Translations under genes and position numbers: made by a program
Origin: CAZOZP01 sp964584325
GTDB lineage: Bacteria; Bacteroidota; Ignavibacteria; Ignavibacteriales; Melioribacteraceae
Reading direction: 5' to 3'
Assembly (NCBI GenBank): GCA_964584325.1
Contig: CAZOZP010000007.1
Coordinates: forward strand, 6,057-70,056
Length of the DNA: 64,000 bases
Shown: positions 60,550 through 64,000 of the stretch, one piece after another
How positions within the stretch are numbered: position 1 is the first letter of the stretch
How the letters are laid out: each line of letters starts with the position of its first letter
The notes under the pieces: model-generated
Database searches by the model: none
Seen by the model: only the letters and a program-made list of their open reading frames with translations
What the model was told of the DNA's origin: nothing

Positions 60550-61491
60550 ATGAAAAAGACAGCAGTAGTTACCGGCGGAGCGGGATTCCTCGGTTCACAT
60601 TTATGCGACAGATTACTTGCCGAAGGACATAATGTAATCTGCATTGACAATCTTCTTACAGGAAGCTTGTCGAACATCGAGCATCTTTTCGGAAACGAGA
60701 GTTTCCGTTTTATCAAGCACGATGTAACTAACTATATTCACGTTCCCGGGAGAGTTGATTATGTATTACATTTTGCATCTCCCGCAAGTCCGATTGATTA
60801 TCTTAAACTTCCTATCCAGACACTGAAAGTCGGGTCTCTCGGTACTCACAAAGCGCTCGGATTGGCAAAAGACAAAGGTGCTACATTCCTTATCGCTTCT
60901 ACATCAGAGGTTTATGGCGATCCGGCAATTCACCCTCAGCAGGAAGATTACTGGGGTAATGTTAATCCCATAGGTCCCCGAGGTGTATATGATGAAGCAA
61001 AACGTTTTGCCGAAGCCATTACCATGGCATATCACCGATACCACGGAGTTGAAACACGGATAGTTAGAATATTCAACACTTACGGTCCAAGAATGCGACT
61101 AAACGACGGAAGAGCATTACCGGCATTTGTTTCACAGGCTTTGAACGGAGAAGATATTACAGTATTCGGTGATGGAAGTCAGACAAGAAGTTTCTGCTAT
61201 GTTTCTGATCTTATTGACGGAATCTACAGACTGCTAATGTCCGGCGAAGTATATCCGGTTAATATCGGAAATCCGGCAGAAATTACCATTAAACAATTTG
61301 CTGAAGAAGTAGTGAAGATAACCGGATCGAAAAGTAAAATTGTTTATCAGGAACTTCCTGAAGATGACCCGAAAGTCCGCCAACCCAACATTTCAAGGGC
61401 AAAGGAAATACTCGGTTGGGAACCGAAGGTTGACAGAGCTGAGGGTCTGAAAATCACGATAGATTTCTTCAAGAAATCCCTTAATCTGTAA
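60550..61491 (+). CDS. UDP-glucuronate decarboxylase (UDP-xylose synthase)-like SDR enzyme
   Basis: A 313-residue extended SDR: NAD-binding 'VVTGGAGFLGSHLCDRLL', then 'YVLHFASPASPIDYLKLPIQ', Ser/Thr in 'LIASTSEVYGDPAIHPQ' and the Y-x-x-x-K in 'GVYDEAKRFAEA'. 'FGDGSQTRSFCYVSDLIDG' and the 'SPIDY' loop are typical of UXS enzymes, which convert UDP-glucuronate to UDP-xylose for glycans. A dTDP-glucose 4,6-dehydratase is less likely given that loop. It follows ftsX by 12 bases and ends at a strong terminator. Confidence 0.88.
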   Translation: MKKTAVVTGGAGFLGSHLCDRLLAEGHNVICIDNLLTGSLSNIEHLFGNESFRFIKHDVTNYIHVPGRVDYVLHFASPASPIDYLKLPIQTLKVGSLGTHKALGLAKDKGATFLIASTSEVYGDPAIHPQQEDYWGNVNPIGPRGVYDEAKRFAEAITMAYHRYHGVETRIVRIFNTYGPRMRLNDGRALPAFVSQALNGEDITVFGDGSQTRSFCYVSDLIDGIYRLLMSGEVYPVNIGNPAEITIKQFAEEVVKITGSKSKIVYQELPEDDPKVRQPNISRAKEILGWEPKVDRAEGLKITIDFFKKSLNL

Positions 61492-61521
61492 ATCTATCAA
61501 TAGTTCCTATTGTTTTAGATC

Positions 61522-61556
61522 AAAAAAAAAGGCTGTCATCAAGACAGCCTTTTTTA
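61522..61556. terminator. Bidirectional terminator between UXS-like gene and groEL
   Basis: AAAAAAGGCTGTC/GACAGCCTTTTTT with a five-base loop, lying in the gap between two convergent genes. A-run on one side and T-run on the other make it effective on both strands. The stem shares AAGGCTGTC with the terminator at 226-260. Confidence 0.9.
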
Positions 61557-61583
61557 ATTATATCATTCCGTGAGTTTCAGAAA

Positions 61584-63212
61584 TTACATCATTCCGTCCA
61601 TTCCGTGCGGCATAGCCGGAGCAGCTTTTTCTTCTTCTTTTTTCTCATAAACAACAGCTTCTGTTGTAAGGAGCAGAGATGAAACTGAAGCGGCATTTTC
61701 AAGAGCGGTTCTTGTAACCTTAGTCGGGTCAATAACGCCGACTTTAATAAGGTTTTCGAACTGTTCGGTAGCGGCATTGAAACCGTAATCGTCTTTGCCT
61801 TCTTTTACTTTATTAAGAATAACAGCGCCTTCAAGACCGGCATTACTTACTATTTGTTTCAGAGGTTCTTCGAGAGATTTTCTGATTATGGCAATACCTG
61901 TTGTCTGGTCAGCATTTTCGCCTGTAAGACCATCGAGTACACCTGCGGCTCTGACAAGTGCCACCCCGCCGCCTGCAACTATACCTTCTTCAACGGCAGC
62001 TCTTGTAGCATGGAGAGCATCATCAACACGAGCTTTCTTTTCTTTCATTTCGACTTCAGTTGAAGCGCCTATTCTCAGTACAGCAACACCGCCTGAAAGT
62101 TTAGCAAGTCTTTCCTGAAGTTTTTCTCTGTCATAATCAGAAGTTGTGTTCTCAATCTGAGCTTTGATTTCATTAACGCGTTTCTTAATATCTTCAGTTG
62201 TTCCTGCACCTTCAACAATAGTAGTATTATCTTTGTCGATAGAGATTTTTGTTGCGCGTCCTAATGATTGAAGAGTAGCACTTTCGAGTTTAAAACCTCT
62301 TTCTTCTGAAATTACAGTACCTCCTGTCAGTACAGCGATATCTTCAAGCATGGCTTTTCTTCTGTCTCCGAATCCGGGAGCTTTAACAGCGGCAACTTTA
62401 AGAGTGCCTCTGAGTTTATTAACAACGAGAGTAGCAAGGGCTTCACCTTCGAGATCTTCAGCAATAATAAGAAGACCTTTTCCAGTCTGAACAACTTTTT
62501 CAAGAACAGGAAGTAAATCTTTCATTGAAGAAATTTTCTTGTCGTGTATAAGAATATAAGGATCATCAAGAACAGCTTCCATTGCCTCTGAATTAGTTAC
62601 AAAATAAGGTGAAAGGTAACCGCGGTCAAACTGCATACCTTCAACTATTTCTAATTCAGTTTCTGTGCCTTTTGCTTCTTCAACTGTAATAACGCCGTCT
62701 TTACCAACTTTTTCCATTGCATCTGCAATAAGGTTTCCAATAGTTTTGTCGTTGTTTGCTGAGATTGAGCCAACCTGTGCAATTTCTTCGCGGCCTTCAA
62801 CTTCTTTTGAAACTGATTTCAACTGAGCAACAATTTTAGAAACGGCAAGGTCGATACCGCGTTTCAGATCCATTGGATTTGCGCCTGCGGTAACATTCTT
62901 CAAACCTTCTCTGTAAATTGCCTGTGCAAGAACTGTAGCGGTAGTAGTACCGTCGCCTGCAACATCAGATGTTTTTGACGCAACTTCTCGTACCATCTGA
63001 GCACCCATATTTTCAATCGGGTTTTCAAGTTCTATTTCTTTTGCAACAGTCACACCGTCTTTAGTAACCAGCGGAGCGCCGAATTTTTTGTCTATGATTA
63101 CATTACGTCCTTTAGGACCTAAAGTTACTTTAACAGCGTTTGCAAGTTTATCAACACCGGATTTTAATCCGCTTCTTGCATCCACACCGAATTCAATTAT
63201 TTTTGATGCCAT
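61584..63212 (-). CDS. groL: 60 kDa chaperonin GroEL
   Basis: The 542-residue chaperonin subunit has 'VKVTLGPKGRNVIIDKKFG', the ATPase loop 'VAGDGTTTATVLAQAI' near residue 86, 'EGMQFDRGYLSPYFVTN', the apical 'AAVKAPGFGDRRKAMLEDIA' and a flexible Gly/Met tail ending 'MPHGMDGMM'. Length is normal. It is cotranscribed with groES, 27 bases upstream, and both are under the CIRCE element. Confidence 0.99.
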   Translation of the reverse strand: MASKIIEFGVDARSGLKSGVDKLANAVKVTLGPKGRNVIIDKKFGAPLVTKDGVTVAKEIELENPIENMGAQMVREVASKTSDVAGDGTTTATVLAQAIYREGLKNVTAGANPMDLKRGIDLAVSKIVAQLKSVSKEVEGREEIAQVGSISANNDKTIGNLIADAMEKVGKDGVITVEEAKGTETELEIVEGMQFDRGYLSPYFVTNSEAMEAVLDDPYILIHDKKISSMKDLLPVLEKVVQTGKGLLIIAEDLEGEALATLVVNKLRGTLKVAAVKAPGFGDRRKAMLEDIAVLTGGTVISEERGFKLESATLQSLGRATKISIDKDNTTIVEGAGTTEDIKKRVNEIKAQIENTTSDYDREKLQERLAKLSGGVAVLRIGASTEVEMKEKKARVDDALHATRAAVEEGIVAGGGVALVRAAGVLDGLTGENADQTTGIAIIRKSLEEPLKQIVSNAGLEGAVILNKVKEGKDDYGFNAATEQFENLIKVGVIDPTKVTRTALENAASVSSLLLTTEAVVYEKKEEEKAAPAMPHGMDGMM

Positions 63213-63239
63213 ATTTATTTCTCCTTATTTAAACTTTAA

Positions 63240-63536
63240 TTAACCGATTATTCCGAATATATCGTTTTCGCGCATAATCAAATATTCCTGACCGTCAACA
63301 GTTACTTCTGTTCCGGCATATTTTCCGTAAAGCACTTTATCGCCTACTTTAACGGTTAACGGAGTAACTTTTCCGTCATCGCTTACTCTGCCTGTACCAA
63401 CTGCAACAATAGTTCCCTGAACAGGTTTCTCTTTTGCTGTGTCAGGAAGAATGATTCCGCCCTTAGTAACTTCTTCAGCTTCCTGAGCTTTTACTACTAC
63501 TCTGTCTGCCAAAGGTCTTAATTTGATTTCTGACAT
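63240..63536 (-). CDS. groS: 10 kDa co-chaperonin GroES
   Basis: The 98-residue lid subunit starts 'KLRPLADRVVVKAQEAEEVT', has the mobile loop 'TKGGIILPDTAKEKPVQGTI' and ends 'GQEYLIMRENDIFGIIG'. It caps GroEL rings during folding. First gene of the groESL operon with AGGAGG-type ribosome-binding site. Confidence 0.99.
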   Translation of the reverse strand: MSEIKLRPLADRVVVKAQEAEEVTKGGIILPDTAKEKPVQGTIVAVGTGRVSDDGKVTPLTVKVGDKVLYGKYAGTEVTVDGQEYLIMRENDIFGIIG

Positions 63537-63560
63537 AAATCCTCCATGTTTATTAATGTA

Positions 63561-63587
63561 TTAGCACTCAATAATTACGAGTGCTAA
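63561..63587. promoter_or_regulatory. CIRCE operator (HrcA site)
   Basis: TTAGCACTC (63561-63569), nine bases, GAGTGCTAA (63579-63587): a perfect match to the CIRCE consensus, bound by the HrcA repressor to keep groESL low until heat shock. It touches the -10 hexamer on its upstream side and lies 25 bases from the groES start, as expected. hrcA is not in this window. Confidence 0.97.
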
Positions 63588-63614
63588 TATAACACTTCCT
63601 GAAATCTCTGTCAA
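63586..63614 (-). promoter_or_regulatory. groESL sigma70-type promoter
   Basis: On the minus strand TTGACA (63614-63609), 17 bases, TATATT (63591-63586), then the CIRCE operator. This is a near-perfect housekeeping promoter and shows that this organism uses the classical -35/-10 form rather than the TTTG/TAnnTTTG form of Bacteroides. Upstream, TTTCCGC-AGA-GCGGAAA (63627-63643) forms a small palindrome. Confidence 0.88.
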
Positions 63615-63638
63615 GAGGATTGTTTATTTCCGCAGAGC

Positions 63639-63689
63639 GGAAATGTGAAAGAGGAACAAAGTAAAGCGTGACGAGTAACAAAGTTAAGG
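63639..63689 (+). repeat. Dispersed GTGAC/GTAAC repeat module
   Basis: GGAAATGTGAAAGAGGAACAA and the following AAGCGTGACGAGTAACAAAG resemble 37261-37300 (GGAAGTGACAGAGTAACAAA, then GCGTGACAAAG). It is the same low-complexity family that ends the AAA/nuclease gene. It is followed by about 120 bases (63690-63810) with no recognised feature. Confidence 0.55.
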
Positions 63690-63810
63690 CATATTCTGCC
63701 GAAAATTATTGCAGAAATCCGAGGAACTTCTGATAATATTGCAAGGGAAAAGAGATGGTTTAATCGAGTAGAGCATCAGCGCCTTAAGGTGCGGAATCTA
63801 ATATGAAAGA

Positions 63811-63870
63811 GAAGAACTGCGTTTAGCTTAATCTTTTTCTCTGTGTCCTCTGAGATCTTTGTGGTAAAAA
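63811..63870 (+). repeat. Dispersed ~60-bp element, copy 3
   Basis: GAAGAACTGCGTTTAGCTTAA, TCTTTTTCTC, TGTGTCCTCTG, TTTGTGGTAAAA: the same block order as copies at 37471-37529 and 38021-38090. It directly abuts a 21-bp tandem array, whereas the first two copies bracket one. Confidence 0.6.
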
Positions 63871-64000
63871 GTGGACGGAGGTTGGAACGAAGTGGACGGA
63901 GGTTGGAACGAAGTGGCTGGAGGTTGAAACGAAGTGGACGGAGGTTGGAACGAAGTGGACGGAGGTTGGAACGAAGTGGCTGGAGGTTGAAACGAAGTGG
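63871..64000 (+). repeat. Tandem array of a 21-bp unit in A-A-B-A-A-B order, cut by window end
   Basis: Six full units: A = GTGGACGGAGGTTGGAACGA+A at 63871, 63892, 63934 and 63955; B = GTGGCTGGAGGTTGAAACGA+A at 63913 and 63976; four bases of a seventh follow. B differs from A at three positions. The A-A-B triplet (63 bp) is itself repeated exactly. The frame W-T-E-V-G-T-K / W-L-E-V-E-T-K is open across it from a TGA at 63851-63853, without a start codon. The array continues beyond the window. Confidence 0.93.

Noticed and set aside
61795..62118. Open frames antisense to groEL
   Set aside because: Strong codon bias of groEL leaves long antisense frames; no start signal or family supports them.

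Overview
This window looks like a chromosomal segment of a member of the Ignavibacteria (Bacteroidota/Chlorobi group). The basis is AT-rich DNA, two secreted proteins ending in the 'NYPNPFNP' type IX secretion (T9SS) sorting domain typical of that lineage, a fused E1 alpha/beta branched-chain 2-oxoacid dehydrogenase, many large PAS-rich histidine kinases, and a CIRCE-controlled groESL operon with a textbook sigma70-type promoter. The assignment is by family resemblance only; no search was run. No tRNA, rRNA, CRISPR array or transposase gene was seen.

Layout. 1-10.7 kb: the tail of a sugar aminotransferase, a secreted H-type lectin-domain protein, a glycosyltransferase overlapping NAD kinase, a T9SS cargo protein, a SulP anion transporter, a SLOG-like Rossmann protein, DNA polymerase I, and an overlapping pair made of an Elp3-like radical SAM enzyme and a DUF6873/GME-fold protein. 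10.7-16.4 kb (minus strand): glmM, a small membrane protein, a PAS-GAF histidine kinase and a TPR/coiled-coil membrane protein. 16.6-24 kb: an EamA transporter, then a probable signalling operon of TonB-dependent receptor, YfiR-histidine kinase fusion, CheY-like regulator and REC-PAS hybrid kinase, with a promoter-like site and a 9-9-9 inverted repeat upstream. 24-31.7 kb: superoxide dismutase, a CBM9-like secreted protein, a possible 53-residue protein, the 2-oxoacid dehydrogenase E1 and E2 genes with lipA, and a papain-family lipoprotein. 31.9-37.2 kb: a response regulator, a 1321-residue multi-PAS hybrid kinase and an RmlD-like reductase.

37.2-39.9 kb is the clearest accessory region. A gene-free stretch is packed with dispersed repeats, a 21-bp tandem array and what looks like the 3' remnant of a second copy of the neighbouring AAA-ATPase/PD-(D/E)XK nuclease gene. 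Related dispersed repeats and another 21-bp array reappear at 63.6-64 kb, beyond groES. 40-50.7 kb holds envelope functions (kdsC, a polyprenyl sugar-phosphate transferase), L-2-hydroxyglutarate oxidase, a periplasmic M3 peptidase, a methyltransferase and a 1393-residue multi-Ig T9SS cargo protein. 50.8-56.8 kb (minus) is a housekeeping run: psd, pssA, tatA, gatA, sucD, ndk, a Nudix hydrolase and an MscS channel. 56.9-61.5 kb (plus) carries ybaB, recR, a methyltransferase, two lipoproteins, ftsX broken by an in-frame TAG, and a UDP-glucuronate decarboxylase-like gene. 61.6-63.5 kb is groEL/groES.

The most notable items are the YfiR-kinase/TonB signalling operon, the repeat-flanked AAA/nuclease unit with the remnant of a second copy, the interrupted ftsX, the radical SAM/GME pair, and a 12-bp inverted repeat lying in the 5' and 3' untranslated parts of the cysteine-protease gene.
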